NCBI GenBank assembly: GCA_958510825.1
Contig: OY294048.1
Span: 20,849,589-20,913,588 of the forward strand
Length of the DNA stretch: 64,000 bases
Direction of reading: 5' to 3'
Origin: Brachypterus glaber
Lineage: Eukaryota; Arthropoda; Insecta; Coleoptera; Kateretidae
Part shown: positions 10,891 to 22,506 of the stretch, piece by piece
Layout of the letters: each line of letters begins with the position of its first letter
Position numbering within the stretch: the stretch's first letter is position 1
Program-made: the position numbers and the translations under genes
The notes under the pieces: generated by a model
The model's input: only the letters and a program-made list of their open reading frames with translations
The model's database searches: none
Told to the model about the DNA's origin: nothing

Positions 10891-11040
10891 AAAAACACCC
10901 CCATTCCATTTAAAATGTTTAAGTTATCCCCTCTCCCGCCTAAGGGTGTGGATGAAAAAAAATCTGCTTTAATAAAAAGGTGTCCCCCTTGATAATTAAG
11001 TTTGGTACCAAGTTTAAAAAACCTATCTGAGATATCGACT
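10890..11040 (+). repeat. Dispersed repeat F5 copy
   Basis: It matches the reverse complement of 6230-6390, including CCTCTCCCGCCTAAGGGTGT and the AAGGTGTCCCC block. Together with the palindrome on its left it resembles the organisation around 6300-6530. Confidence 0.55.
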
Positions 11041-12002
11041 TGTAACCATTTAAATGGCCCACCCGGTACGCAGTGTGCCCCTTAAAGAGTGACAGCAAAA
11101 AAAGAGTTTTTTAGCCTCTTTTTCAAACATCTGTAACTTCGATTGGAATTGATAAAATGTAACGTATAAGGGCTCAATTTTTGTCTGGTCATGAACTTTA
11201 AAGGGGTTGAAAATAAAAAATTCAAAATATTTAAGGAAACACATTTTTCATATAAAACATAAAAAACGAGTAACCCTTGCATTCGATGAAAATACACTGC
11301 CACAAAAAGTCCAAACACTTGTTTTGAGCAGTATTTTAAATGTCAAAAGTGAGTTTTTTTCCACTAGTGACTAAAAAATTTTTCACCCACTATTTTACGT
11401 ACAGCTTTTGATCTCACCCAAAATTAGTTACATAACCTATTAATTAAGTATTATAACTATTCTATAAATAGAAGCACGTTAACTAAACCATAAAAATTAA
11501 AGAAAACCTCAAATTATTCTTTAGTTTTTGAATAAAATACTGTTTTTATTAAAAATTCTGTCATCACCGCGTCCATTTTGACGTTTGTAAGAAATGTAAA
11601 ACTAGCAATTGTTTATTTTTAATAGGCATACTTAGGCCATGGCTACCTATTATTTTAGTATTAAGAAAACTTAATCTTAATATTTTTGACATAATTTTTC
11701 GCAAAATTATAGATTTTTATTTAAAAATAAAAGGTGTTGGATAAAATTAAATTCTCAACTCGTGTATTAAGTGATTTTATCCACTTAATACACTAGTTAA
11801 GAAAATAACTATTTTCCTGAAAAAGTTACGTTAATCGGAATTTTCTTTCAGCTTTTTTCGGTTTTTTTATTTGATTTTTTTTTTGTTTTTGGGGGATTAT
11901 TTTCAAAATTGGTACTGTTGTTGTACTACACCCAAAAATTTTACCATTTAAACACTAACTTGCCACGAAAGTCAATTTAGGAATTTACTAAATCAGAGTA
12001 GT
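11041..12002. other. AT-rich DNA with a small hairpin, otherwise unexplained
   Basis: CGTGTATTAAGTG (about 11761) and CCACTTAATACACTAG (about 11780) form a short stem with a 7 bp loop. No gene was recognised; the short minus-strand frames at 11050-11318 overlap each other in different frames and have no protein features. Confidence 0.4.
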
Positions 12003-12047
12003 GCCTTATTGTGACGTTTTCCTTGACAGGAAACGTCACATTAAGGC
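12003..12047. repeat. Compact 45 bp hairpin
   Basis: GCCTTATTGTGACGTTTTCC is followed, after a loop of about 6 bases, by GGAAACGTCACATTAAGGC. The arms pair over about 19 bp with one or two mismatches. This could be the remnant of a short MITE; no target duplication was assigned. Confidence 0.65.
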
Positions 12048-12558
12048 TATCTAAAACCAAATTTTATTATCGTAACTATAACATACTAGTATGGCTTGAA
12101 GAGTGTTGTTTAAATGACGTCATAGTTAGTTGGTAAAGTTATACTATTATACCAAAATCTTTTTCGAGGTTAAAAAGTTGATTTAGTTGTTTATTTTGCG
12201 ATATATGAAATTGAGAACCAAAAATGAGGTTTACAATAATAAAATTAGCCTTGTCCTAACTTTGCAAGAACATTTTTGCTTAAAGCTTATAAATTACTTA
12301 CTTTTATTTAACTCATTTATTATAGGTACCATCATTTTCATAGAAAACGCTCACATCACAGAACCCTGAGGTACCCCAACATTTTAAATTTTTAGTTGTG
12401 GTATATGTACTTTACTAAGATTGACACTGACATTTTCCGTAATAATTAAGTAAGGTTAAAGTACAGTCTATATTATATAGTGCAAGTCCTATAACTGTCT
12501 TTAAGCATATATGCTTATAAGCAAAAAGGTTAACAAATTTTATTATAAATGATATTTA

Positions 12559-12727
12559 TACAGTATGTCAAAAAAAGTCACTCTTTATAACTTGCCCTGC
12601 TTGATTTTAAACTCACAAAACACTCTTACGGTTCATGGGATAATGTTTTTTTCTTCAAAATAGTGTCTTCAAAAATATAAAGAAAAAAAAAACATCATCA
12701 AGAGTGACTTATTTTAACATATCAAAA
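12559..12727. mobile_element. Short MITE-like inverted repeat beside a Tc1 fragment
   Basis: The left end CAGTATGTCAAAAAAAGTCA continues CTCTT. The right end AAGAGTGACTTATTTTAACA continues TATC and is its imperfect complement. It immediately precedes the Tc1-like transposase fragment, so one arm could be that transposon's terminal repeat. Confidence 0.45.
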
Positions 12728-12766
12728 ATAAAAAAATCTTCTTTGTAATTCTAACAGTTGGTTTGT

Positions 12767-13098
12767 GTAATTTGGTGTAATTTTTGCGTGCCAAGCCTCA
12801 ATGATGGCCTGTCGTAATTCTTCAGCATTATGACCCAGGAAAGTTAGTTTCTTCCCTCGCTCTGACTCCGGTATGGAAAGGGTTTTCCCGCAGATAATTC
12901 ATTAATTGCATATCTTCTTCTGCACTACTCATTCTACTTCGAACAGAACCCCGCTTTCTGCTAATCTGTCCAGTTTTTTCTTTGCTCGCATTATAGTGCT
13001 GTTTGCAACATTTAATTCAGTGGCTATTTCACGTACACTTATCCCGTCATTTATTCTTGCTGTTATAATACATTTTTGATAATTTGTAAGCTGCGGCA
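12767..13098 (-). pseudogene. N-terminal fragment of a Tc1-like transposase
   Basis: On the minus strand, starting at the ATG near 13098, the frame reads MPQLTNYQKCIITARINDGI followed by SVREIATELNVANSTI. This is the N-terminal helix-turn-helix (paired-like) DNA-binding domain typical of Tc1 transposases. After about 55 residues the frame closes. A shifted frame continues with RSRMSSAEEDMQLMNYLREN, like the second DNA-binding subdomain, and then closes too. The catalytic part is absent. It is a dead 5' fragment. Confidence 0.7.
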
Positions 13099-14629
13099 TA
13101 ACTAATGTGAATTATTTTGACAAGTAATGTCAATAAAAATGTTACAGATTATATTGAACTTTATCAAGGTCTCTTTGACATTTATTTGTCAAATATTATT
13201 ATTATTATGACAATAAAATTATACCTAACCTATTTTTTCTCCTTCTTGTTCGAAAAAATATGATTTGGAATGGACAGAAATATAATAAAAAACGATAGAA
13301 ATACTTAATATGTGAGCAAACCACCTAGGGTACGTGGTTACTACGAATAGTTAGTGTGACGTCATTGTTTGTTGTAGTTAAGTAATAAAATGTGTGTAGT
13401 ATGCTATTCTTATGTATGTTATAGTTACAATAATAAAATTTGGTTTAAATCAGAGATATATAAAATTAAGTATAAAAGTCACTTGAAACATAATTTTTCC
13501 AAGTCTCAAAAGTGTTTACATGCTTCACTTAAGCCAGTAACAAAAATAAATTTAAAAAATATATTTTGGGGCTAATGTAAGAAAAATGGCCGAGGAATTA
13601 AAGAATTTTACACGCCAGAACCAAAATATATGGAAATGAAGGTTCGGGTCCTTCAACAGTTTCAACTGCTATTAAATAAGGTTGTTTTTCGTTTTTTTAT
13701 TAATGTTATGTTTTTATTTCTGTTCGAGTATCTGTTGCTATTTTTTTTTTATTTTATATATTTCTGTAATTTTTACAAAATTTATAAAAAATATATTATT
13801 ATTTTATACCGTTTTAAAATCTCCTTGAAATAACCCTGAAAATTTCGTTGTAAATAAAGCACTTAAAACAGCTATAATTTTAAAAATTTTGTGTACCTTA
13901 AGGTTCATTAGTTTAGTTTAGTTTATTAGTTTATACTCATTGCAGTAGTATTTTTTTTTATTATTAGAATTGATCCTTATTTTTTTTTAAGTTGCGTTAA
14001 TCGGAAATTTCCTTCCCTTAGGGATTACTTTCAAAAACAATAGGGATATTCCCCTTGTAGAACTTGATTTTTCCTGAAAATTTTAAGTTGATCGGATTAT
14101 TTTTGAGTTATCGTGTTCACAATCGTGACATCAGACGGACGGACGGACAATTAAAAAAAAATTGCCTATTTTTTCATGAAACAAATTTATATCCAAGAAT
14201 TTTTTGTCTAGGACGTCTAGTCTAGCACAGGCGGTGTTGAATAGTATAATAACAATAATAAGTAGTAAATAATAATATAATAAATTTAATTAGAATATTA
14301 AAAATTAATGAAATCACTAATTTTAAGTTTTTTCTTTAAAAATTCTTCGACTGAATAAAATGGATTGACATTGAAACTTTCTTTTTTATTTTCTTAAATT
14401 TTAATTTATTTACTAAAGACAAAAGTTTACTTACTGTGATAAATAAAAATCACCAAACAATTAATTTGATCATGTACTTGTGTAAAATATATAGTGTTTA
14501 CATGTTCTTATCTAGGCATATACATATCAAATGGATATTATCCATATTTGACTCTTCATAAATCAGAGTTAAGTGCATTGCTTCTCATGATCGTTGGACA
14601 CTCACCTTGAATTAAACTTTTAATTGTTT
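13099..14629. other. AT-rich DNA, mostly unexplained; repeat tail at 13980-14160
   Basis: The stretch 13980-14160 (TTGCGTTAATCGGAAATTTC through a GGACGGACGGAC run) looks like a dispersed repeat tail, with a related phrase near 11825. At 13590-13680 a frame reads GRGIKEFYTPEPKYMEMKVR before a GT; it was not accepted as an exon. Nothing else was recognised. Confidence 0.35.
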
Positions 14630-14639
14630 TTTTTTTCGT

Positions 14640-14800
14640 ACAGTGTTAAATCAGCATAATAACAAGGGAAAAAAATACTGTAAATCAAAAACTCTAAAAT
14701 CTTTAATGGTGAGCCTTCACCAGAGTCACCAAATCGTAAATACATTTATAAGTATAGTTGTGAGTTATTCGAATGCTGGCGATAAATTCTATACAAAAAC
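14640..14800 (+). repeat. Dispersed copy of the 148 bp unit repeated at 16781-17076
   Basis: It shares GTACAGTGTTAAATCAGCAT, the AACAAGG block, CTTCACCAGAGTCACCAAAT and TAAATACATTTATAAGTATA with the tandem pair 2 kb downstream, but carries about 20 extra bases in the middle and diverges at its end. Confidence 0.65.
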
Positions 14801-14828
14801 CATTTTCAGTGACTTAACCCTTAACCCT

Positions 14829-16140
14829 TAAATGGGACAACAATATCTATAAAAAGTGGTCAAAAATAAAATCCACTCCTTAACCCGCCCCTCAACTTAA
14901 CCCTTTATTTTTTTAAATATCACCCTTATATATAAGTTAAGAAGTGGTAAAAAGCATTAAAAAACAACCCCCTGATTTTAACTATATTGGCCAGCGATTT
15001 CCCCAAAATCTAAAAGAGATAATCAACTTCTGCAAAAGACGGTTTAAATAAGACAACAGAACAATTCCAAGACAGACTAACTCAGCCGTTTCCCTCAATT
15101 ATTTATTTTTAAGTTATTTTTTGCCTACACATAGATACCAGCTATGTATGATACAGCAGTAAACTTTAAACCTTTATCTGTTGTTGTCTTGGAGATATCC
15201 GGTTTTGAAATTGTCAAAATGTCGCCAGAAACACCCGTCTGTGATCTACTTACACGAAAATATCTAGAAAACTATAAAAGTTAGATATTTCGTTCTGGTC
15301 ACATTTTTAAGCTAACAAATTTAAATGTATGGATTCGGGTCAAAAACATGTCAAATCCAATATGAAATATTTTTTAGCCGGTTATTATACCGAAAATGCC
15401 ATTTTTATTTTCATGAAAAAAGTTATAACTATTTGCTGTTCTTTTGTTAATTTGTTATTTTATTGCAGACGAACCAATCTTGAAATTTGAACCAAATCTT
15501 AACAAAAGAACAGCAAATACTTTACTATATTATATTATATATTTTTCATGAAAATAAAAATGGCATTTTTGATGTAATAAGCGGCTAAAAAATATTTCAT
15601 ATTGGACTTGACATGTTTTTCGCCCGAATCCATATGTTTTAATATTTGTTAAAATGTGATCGGAACGAAATATCTAGCTTTTATAGTTTTCTAGATATTG
15701 GCATTTAAGTAGATTACAGACGGGTGTTTTTGGCTATATTTTGAACATTTCAAAACCGAATATCTCGAAGACTGCAACAGATAAAGGTTTAAAATTTAGT
15801 CCGAATCACTTAGAAATAGTATCTATGTGTGGGCAAAATATTACTCAAAAATAAAGAATTGAGGGAAATGGCTGAGTTGCTCTATCTTGGAATTGCCCAA
15901 CAGTATCTGTAAAAAGTAGCGCAAAATTAAATTCAACCCTACTTACCCCCAACTTTTATTTTTTTCAAACAGCACCCCTATATTTTTTCGGTTGCTTTGT
16001 ATATATTTTGAGCTTGCAAATACAATGGTGTATTATTATACTTGTTATTTTTGAGTTTTAGAAATGGTAAAAAAGTTTAAAAACAACCTCTGGATCCCAT
16101 CTATATTTAGGCAGTAATTTTATCGAAAACTAAAAGAGAT
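14829..16140 (+). repeat. Dispersed repeat F7, copy 2, interrupted by a palindromic insertion
   Basis: Left part 14829-15059 and right part 15898-16140 together follow the order of 10379-10670: CCCCCTGATTTTAACTATAT, AAAGAGATAATCAACTTCTG, then ACAGTATCTGTAAAAAGTAG, the ACTTACCCCCAACTTTTATT block and TTCGGTTGCTTTG. The 838 bp in between is a foldback insertion (separate entry). Confidence 0.6.
15060..15897. mobile_element. 838 bp palindromic element with CAACAG target duplication
   Basis: The left arm starts AACAATTCCAAGACAG and the right arm ends CTATCTTGGAATTGCC. The arms pair over most of the length around a centre near 15475, for example CAGACGGGTGTTT on the right against ACACCCGTCTG on the left. 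CAACAG flanks both sides. Related uninterrupted repeats at 14829 (ACAACAATATCTATAAAAAG) and 10463 show what the empty site looked like. No transposase is present. The superfamily is uncertain. Confidence 0.75.
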
Positions 16141-16780
16141 AAGGGTAATTCCGCGTCAACTGCTATCACAACGTTAAAAATTATTATTATATATTTATTT
16201 AGATATTGGGTAAGGTTTTAGTTTTAAATACTAAGCCCAAATAAACTTGTAAATAGCCAAAATATTAGGGCCCCTAAACGACCCCTAAACGAACCACAAT
16301 CAACTGCAAAAAAATTGTGGAGTACATTGTCCTAGGGAAGAATAATTTAACATATATTTAGTTTTTCTAAATCCAGTTTGAAATTTGGTGAAAACACTCA
16401 GGTAACATTTTTTTGTAACATACGAAAGAACTATAATAATTTCTAAAAATCATATTTATTTATTTTTTTATTATCCCATATACCTATTAGAAAGTAAATA
16501 TTTCACAAATTAAGCAAATATAATTTGAAAAAAAAAAGAAATCAAATCAGATTAGCAGATTTCCATTATCATTTACTTAAATGCATAAGTGTACTTTCGT
16601 AACGTACTTAACGCGCACCTAAACTGCATTATTTTTATTGCCTAATTGATTATTAAATTTATAAGTAAACTAAAAGATGCAAAAAAGTGTCTGTAAGGAT
16701 TATAACCTAAAATACAATTGAATGAACAATCGACTAATTTTCTGAGACCCCTAAATTAAGGTTGGATTTTTTATTGTTTT
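16141..16780. other. AT-rich DNA, nothing recognised
   Basis: No open frame of interest, TIR pair or RNA gene was seen between the F7 repeat and the tandem pair that follows. Confidence 0.4.
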
Positions 16781-17076
16781 TGCCGGTACAGTGTTAAATC
16801 AGCATAGTAACAAGGAACAAAAATACTGTAAATCAAAATCTTCACCAGAGTCACCAAATCGTAAATACATTTATAAGTATAGTTGCAAGTTATGAGAAAT
16901 CTGAAGATAAATACGAGACAAAAACTTTTGCCGGTACAGTGTTAAATCAGCATAGTAACAAGGAACAAAAATACTGTAAATCAAAATCTTCACCAGAGTC
17001 ACCAAATCGTAAATACATTTATAAGTATAGTTGCAAGTTACGAGAAATCTGAAGATAAATACGATACAAAAACCAG
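16781..17076 (+). repeat. Tandem duplication, 148 bp period
   Basis: Two nearly identical units start at 16781 and 16929, both beginning TGCCGGTACAGTGTTAAATC and ending with a GATAAATACGA-ACAAAAAC stretch. Only a few substitutions separate them, such as TTATGAG against TTACGAG, which suggests a young duplication of the unit that also sits at 14640. Confidence 0.9.
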
Positions 17077-17260
17077 TTTTAATAAACCAGGGTTAATTTG
17101 GGATTCAATTTTTCTTGTATCAACTTTTTTGAGTTATAGTTGGTCATTGGCTATCACAGAGTGTTTTTTTATTGTATAAAACCAATATTTTACATAGAAA
17201 ATAAAAAAGAGGTGGGTCATATATGACCCATTAGACATTTACTATTTGAACTGTCAAAAA

Positions 17261-17700
17261 AGCTAATTTTATGAAGAATTTGGAAGAACATATGGTCCGT
17301 GATACTTCACTACCACTTAACGTCCAACTGCAAAACCGCGTAAGGTTTAAAAACAAAATTTTACAGGAGAAGAGAAAAACTAGTTAATTTTGCTTTTACT
17401 GAATATATAAAGATTTGTGTATGATTAGTATATTTTAAACAGCTTAATACAATATTTAGTAAGCTAATTTTGAAGAATGTGGAAGAACATATGGTCCGTG
17501 ATACTTCACTACCGCTTAACGTCCAACTGCAAAACCGCGTAACGTCTAACTGCAAAACCGCGTAAGGTTTAAAAACAAAATTTTACAGGAGAAGAGAAAG
17601 ACTAGTTAATTTTGCTTTTACTGGATATATAAAGATTTTTGTATGATTAGTATATTTTAAACAGCTTAATACAATATTTAGTAAGCTAATTTTAAAATAG
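17261..17700 (+). repeat. Tandem repeat, period 201-222 bp, with an internal 21 bp duplication
   Basis: Units start at 17261 and 17462, and a third begins at 17684 but breaks off. Each has GGAAGAACATATGGTCCGTG, then AACGTCCAACTGCAAAACCG, then TACAGGAGAAGAGAAA. The second unit carries the CTGCAAAACCGCGTAA segment twice, making it about 21 bp longer. Confidence 0.85.
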
Positions 17701-17796
17701 CTACCCTATTTTAATCAAAAATAAAATAAAAACCATCTAATTACGTAGTTTTTAATTTATTTTTTAATTTTAGATTTTTAATGAAAATAATATTAC

Positions 17797-18200
17797 CAGG
17801 CCCGTAACTGGGGGGTGCTCAGCACCCCCGGCATAATTTTGAGCACCCCCTGGCAAAATAAGCTTTAAGCACCCCCACAGGGGGCGCTCAAGTCCAGTTG
17901 GTAAAATTAAGTGGCAGATTTTGTAAAATGTATGTTGGAAAAATTGAGGGGTGAAGGGAAACTGGTCAGTAAATTATTTAATTGATAAAATTTGGAAAGG
18001 TTGGTAATTTTTCAGAGGTGAGGACCTTTTTTTTAAGTCATCAAAACTTTACGGTCGGGGGTAGTAAAGCTTTTATTGTGTTGGGAATTTTTCAGAGGCG
18101 AGCAAAATTTCAGGGTCAGGGGTAAAGCTGTTCTTTTTATTTGGGAAATATCTCAATTTTTAAATTTTTAGTTGGGAAATATTTGCTCTGTATAGGTATT
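17797..18200. repeat. GC-rich repeat block, possible end of an hAT-type element
   Basis: CAGGCCCGTAACTGGGGGGT begins a run of CACCCCC/GGGGGTG blocks, including the self-complementary GGGGGTGCTCAGCACCCCC. The CAGG-type start followed by GC-rich DNA resembles hAT termini seen elsewhere in the window, but no matching right end or target duplication was found. The stretch around 18020-18050 is also related to 7560. Confidence 0.35.
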
Positions 18201-18289
18201 CAAAAAAAGAAAAACTGTGTAGTACCTCATAATTATGTTTATTAACAACGACATCGATAACATCATTGTTTATTTTAGGTCATCCTTAG

Positions 18290-19670
18290 TAAAGTTATTA
18301 AAGAATGCGAATACAACTTTACGAACACTTTACAAAAAATACTGGTCCCTGATTTTTACCACAAATTACGCGAAATGGGATTTCCCGTGAACATTCTTAA
18401 GTGGATTGAATCTTATATGTGTTTGAGAAACATTATGGTATCTCTAGGTAATTCTAAATATCACTCCCGCAAAACCTATACCGGTGACCACAAGGCTCAA
18501 TTTTAGGGCCTCTATTGTTTTTATTGTTTATTAATGACCTTGACTTTTTTATCTCAAACGGCATACTAATACTGTTTGCTGATGACACAAACATAGTTTT
18601 ATCGACTAAAAGTATTGAAATTAAAAAAAAATAATTTCTTGTGTAATTGACGAGCTAAGTTCTTGATGTCAAAGAAACAAGTTAATTCTGAATTTTAAAA
18701 AAACTATGGACATAAATTTTTTAACAAAAAAAGACTACCCTCAGATTTTTTACTTTCTGATAATATAAAATTATCAACAAATGTTAAATTTTTAGGTACG
18801 ACTATTGACGAAAATTTAAGCTGGGATCCTCATATAAACAATGTTTGTAAAAAACTAAATACAGCATACCTTGCAATACGCCAGCTTAAAAGTTCGTTAA
18901 ACAAGCCGGCCATTTTAAATGTTTATTATGCACTAGCCTTCAGTGTCTTTTTTAAGAATCTTCATTTTGCAAAAGAGGCTAATTAGATTAATGTTTAATT
19001 TAAGTTATAGGGAAACGTGTAGAAATGCTGTTATACTCAATAATTTATTAACTGCTCCTTCAATATATATATATATATATTAAGTTGTTTAACTCATGTA
19101 AGGAATTTTTTTTCACTATATTGTACTAACTCTGATTTGCATGATTATGATACTCGTAATAAGGAATCGTTAATGGTTCTCTCTTATAACACGGCAAAGT
19201 TTGAAAAGTCTCCGTACTACAGGGTTCTATCATTATACAATGCTCTACCGGATAATATCAAAAGTTAATTTATTTAAAAATAAAGTTAGGGAATGTTTGG
19301 TTCAGGGATGTTTTTACTTAACTTAAACGAATATTATTTATACAATTTTAGTACATGATCTCAAGCATTTTTGTTATGTATTTTCTTTTAAGTAATTTTT
19401 ATTGTTATTATTGTGAATATAATGTCTTAGTTTATGTTATTTATTCTTGTTTCGATATAACTTATAAATAACAATTAATTTCGTGTATGAGTTTTTGGTT
19501 TGTTTTTTTAACTTTTATTTTTTTTTCTTATACGTATATTTTTGTAGTTTGTAAAATATATCTTGTAATTTGTTTTGTTAACCTGCATCCAAGCAGGAAA
19601 AATGACTTGCCATATATACTAAATTTGTATCAAAGATGGTTAAATAAATATTCTTATTCTTATTATTACA
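18290..19670 (+). pseudogene. Degraded LINE (non-LTR retrotransposon) reverse transcriptase and 3' tail
   Basis: Translating in shifting frames gives KLREMGFPVNILKWIESYM (about 18365), LFADDTNIVLSTK at about 18565-18610 (the catalytic F/YADD box) and FLGTTIDENLSWDPHI at about 18790. Further on come AKFEKSPYYRVLSLYNALPD at about 19195 and finally an AAATAAATATTCTTATTCTT tail at about 19645. This is the palm, thumb and C-terminal region plus 3' end of a Jockey/CR1-like non-LTR element. Many stops and frameshifts show it is dead. The endonuclease domain was not found; the copy is 5' truncated. Confidence 0.8.
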
Positions 19671-19687
19671 AACCCATGATCTTCTCT

Positions 19688-20660
19688 AATGTAAATATTT
19701 TACTTTTTATAATAAATATCATATCATACATAAATATAGATATGAAAATTAACAAAACCATTTTATTGTACAAATTTAGACCGAAGAATAATTTTGTGAT
19801 TATTTAAGTATTTTATGCTCTTGGCTAATGGTTAAACTTGTCTGAAAATTTTATTCAATAAAAATAAGGCACCAGAAGTTTTTCCTATAAAATAATAATT
19901 TTCTTATAAAAAACATTAATTTTTATTATTTTTAGCCTTATTTTCTTATGCATTTCATGCCTACACCTAAAATGCGACTAAAATATTTTGGTGCATTTAT
20001 ACCCTTTTACTGCCAAAATATTCGTCAACTTTGCTTGGAGGCAGTACAATAATGTGAATATATTACTTTCTTTAATAACTACGATAAATTTAGATATAAA
20101 TATTAACAACACCATTTTATTATAATAATTTAGGTACGGATCGAAGAATAAATTTGCAATTTTTTAACTTTTTAAAGTATTTTATGCTCTCAGCTTAAGG
20201 GGTAAGCTTGTCTTAAAATTTAGTTCCATAAAAATACGGCCCCAATAGTTTTTTTTTTCAACAATAAATTTCTAATAAAAAACATTTACTTTTGTTAGTT
20301 TTAGCCCTATTTTGTTATGTACTCCATGCATACACCTAAAATGCGAGTAAAATATTTTGGCGCATTTATACCCTTTTACTGCCAAATTTTTCTTCAATAT
20401 TGCTTGGAGGCAGGATAATAATGTAAATATTTTACTTTTTTTTAATAAATACCATAAATTTAGATATGAACATTAACAACACCATTTTATTATAATAATT
20501 TAGGTATGAAACGAAGAATTATTTTGTTATTTTTTTAACTTTTTAAACTATTTTATGCTCTTAGCTTAAAGGGTAAACTCAAAATTTTGTTCTATAAAAA
20601 TACGACTCCAATAGTTTTTTGTTTTCAACAACAAATTTCTAATAAAAAACATTCACGGAG
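19688..20660 (+). repeat. Tandem array, about 365 bp unit, 2.6 copies
   Basis: Units begin at 19688, 20051 and 20420 with AATGTAAATATTTTACTTT-like sequence. In order they share ATTTAGATATGAA-ATTAACA, ACACCATTTTATTATAATAA, TTTTATGCTCTTAGCTTAA, a CCTACACCTAAAATGCGA block and CATTTATACCCTTTTACTGC. The periods are 363 and 369 bp. The final unit is cut short near 20660. A related phrase (CACTTATACCCTTTTACTTC) reappears at 20864. Confidence 0.8.
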
Positions 20661-21220
20661 AACATAAATTATTATAATTATTATTATAATAATAATTAAT
20701 TATTATAATTAAGCTAAGTCTGATTACCGGCATAAAATATTTTTTTTTTCAAAATTTTAAACATACAAGTAAAATAAAAACACAAAAAACACCTCTTTAT
20801 TTTACTGTTTAATATTTTAAATACATTGTTTAGAGCTTTATATCTCGAAATCTTATAAGGTGCACTTATACCCTTTTACTTCCAACCCCCTCAAATATAA
20901 AACCACTGTTTTGATTACAATTATTATTTTATATATTATGATTATTATTTCAATAGCTAACTGAATAACTTAAGTCATAAAAATTATGGCAAACTGGCTC
21001 TATATATCGAATATTTTTAAGAGTAATAATAAAAGAATTAACTCCTAATTTTTATTTTAAGGATTCTTCCATCCTACTGTTGGGTTTATACACATTAATT
21101 TAATTTAAAAAACTAAAAGGTGTACTTGTGTCCAAGTGTTGTCAACTTTTAGATTAGCAGCTGTTCAGTTTTCAAATAAATATGGTAATTCACTTTATGA
21201 ATTTGTGCCCTTTAAACTGT
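20661..21220. other. AT-rich DNA downstream of the 365 bp array
   Basis: It holds an AATTATTATAATTATTATAA-type simple palindromic stretch near 20670-20710 and short fragments of the array unit. No gene was seen. Confidence 0.4.
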
Positions 21221-22506
21221 TAAGCGGTATTGCAAAAGTCCAAGTCACCCCCCCCTCTTATCTTTTGAACGAGTTAAGATATCGACTTTAACTTTAGAAC
21301 CCCTGTCCCTCAGGGGTGGAGCTAGATTTTTTTATTATTAGATTCACTTTCAGCAACCTCAAAAACCCCAATATACCAATTTTCACAAAACTACCCCCCG
21401 CTCCTCAGGTGGTGAAATTAGAAAAAAAATGCCAAAAACCCTCTTCTACCAATTTTGACGAAAGTATTAAATATTAATATTAAAAATATTAAAAAATATT
21501 TAGCCCCTCACCCCGGAAGGGGTGGAGTTAGAAAAAAATTATTATCAGATTGAACTTCAGCAAACTTAAAACCCTATATAATATAGCAATTTTCGAATTT
21601 TTGTAAAAAAAAATGTATTTTTCTCCATTTGCCGCACCCCAATGGTCACCAAAAACAATCCCGAGCGAGTACCTTTGGTAACAGACCTGTATGCCAAATT
21701 TATGCCAAAGTATCTAGCTTAAAGCGTTCTTAAGTTATCGTGGATACTAGATTTCCCGGACAGAACGAACAATCGACTGAGCGACAATTTTTTTTTTGCT
21801 TGAAATTGATTTATATCTACATAAAGCGTCATAAAACGCAAAAATACGCAAAAAAAATGAAAATTTTTGCACGAATACAAGGCTTTTCCGAATTTTTGAA
21901 AATTTTGAAAATGGGAAAGCAAAAGGAGAGAAAAAGCGTAATTATAAAGAAAAGATAAAAAAAAATGTAAAATGATACATAAAAACAGTAATAAAACGTA
22001 GAAGACAGACAGCAAAAGGTTATCGGACTTCACAAAAACCCTAAACAAAATAAAAAGATTTGCTGGTTTTTGTATAAGCAGTAATTTTAAAATACATGAT
22101 TTTATAAAAAATACACTGCCCTTTAAAATCGCTTTCCCATTTTTAACCTCCGCGCGTTAAATCGATGTTTTATTATCAGATTCACTTTCAACAACTTCAA
22201 AAAGCCCAATATACAAATTTTCACTAAAACTACCCCCCACCCCCCAGGGGGTGGAGTTAAATTTTTTTTTATTATCTGATTCACTTTTAGCTACCTCAAA
22301 AACCCCTATATACCAATTTTCACGAAAAATACCCCCCGCCCCTCAGGGGGTGGACTTGATTTTTTTTTATTATCAGATTTACTTTCAGCAACCTCAAAAT
22401 CCCCTATATACCAATTTTACCGAAAACCACCCGTACGCCTTGGGGGGTGGAACTGGAAAAAAATTTATAATTAAATTCAGTTTCGTCGTCCTCAAAAACC
22501 CCTATA
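21221..22506 (+). repeat. Degenerate tandem array of an about 100 bp CCCC-rich unit, with repeat R inside
   Basis: Units at about 21300, 21395, 21500, 22180, 22250, 22335 and 22430 each hold a CCCC-CAGGGG-TGGAG boundary, then TTATTATCAGATTCACTTTC, AGCAACCTCAAAAACCCC and TATACCAATTTT. Repeat R (about 21640-21935, TTAAGTTATCGTGGATACTA through TTTTGCACGAATACAAGGCT) sits in the middle. The array resumes at 26139 beyond the mariner insertion. A stretch related to family F4 (TTTTGAACGAGTTAAGATAT) lies at its left border. Confidence 0.7.

Noticed and set aside
13588..13680. Possible short exon reading GRGIKEFYTPEPKYMEMKVR before a GT
   Set aside because: No clear acceptor, no neighbouring exon and no homology could be shown; the context is repeat-rich AT DNA.
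19487..19807. 106-codon plus-strand open frame
   Set aside because: It runs across the LINE 3' tail and the first unit of the 365 bp array. Its Phe/Ile/Tyr-rich composition comes from AT-rich DNA.
21719..22048. 109-codon minus-strand open frame resembling the one at 26304-26546
   Set aside because: The likeness is due to repeat R. The frame is not kept in the third copy at 37690.
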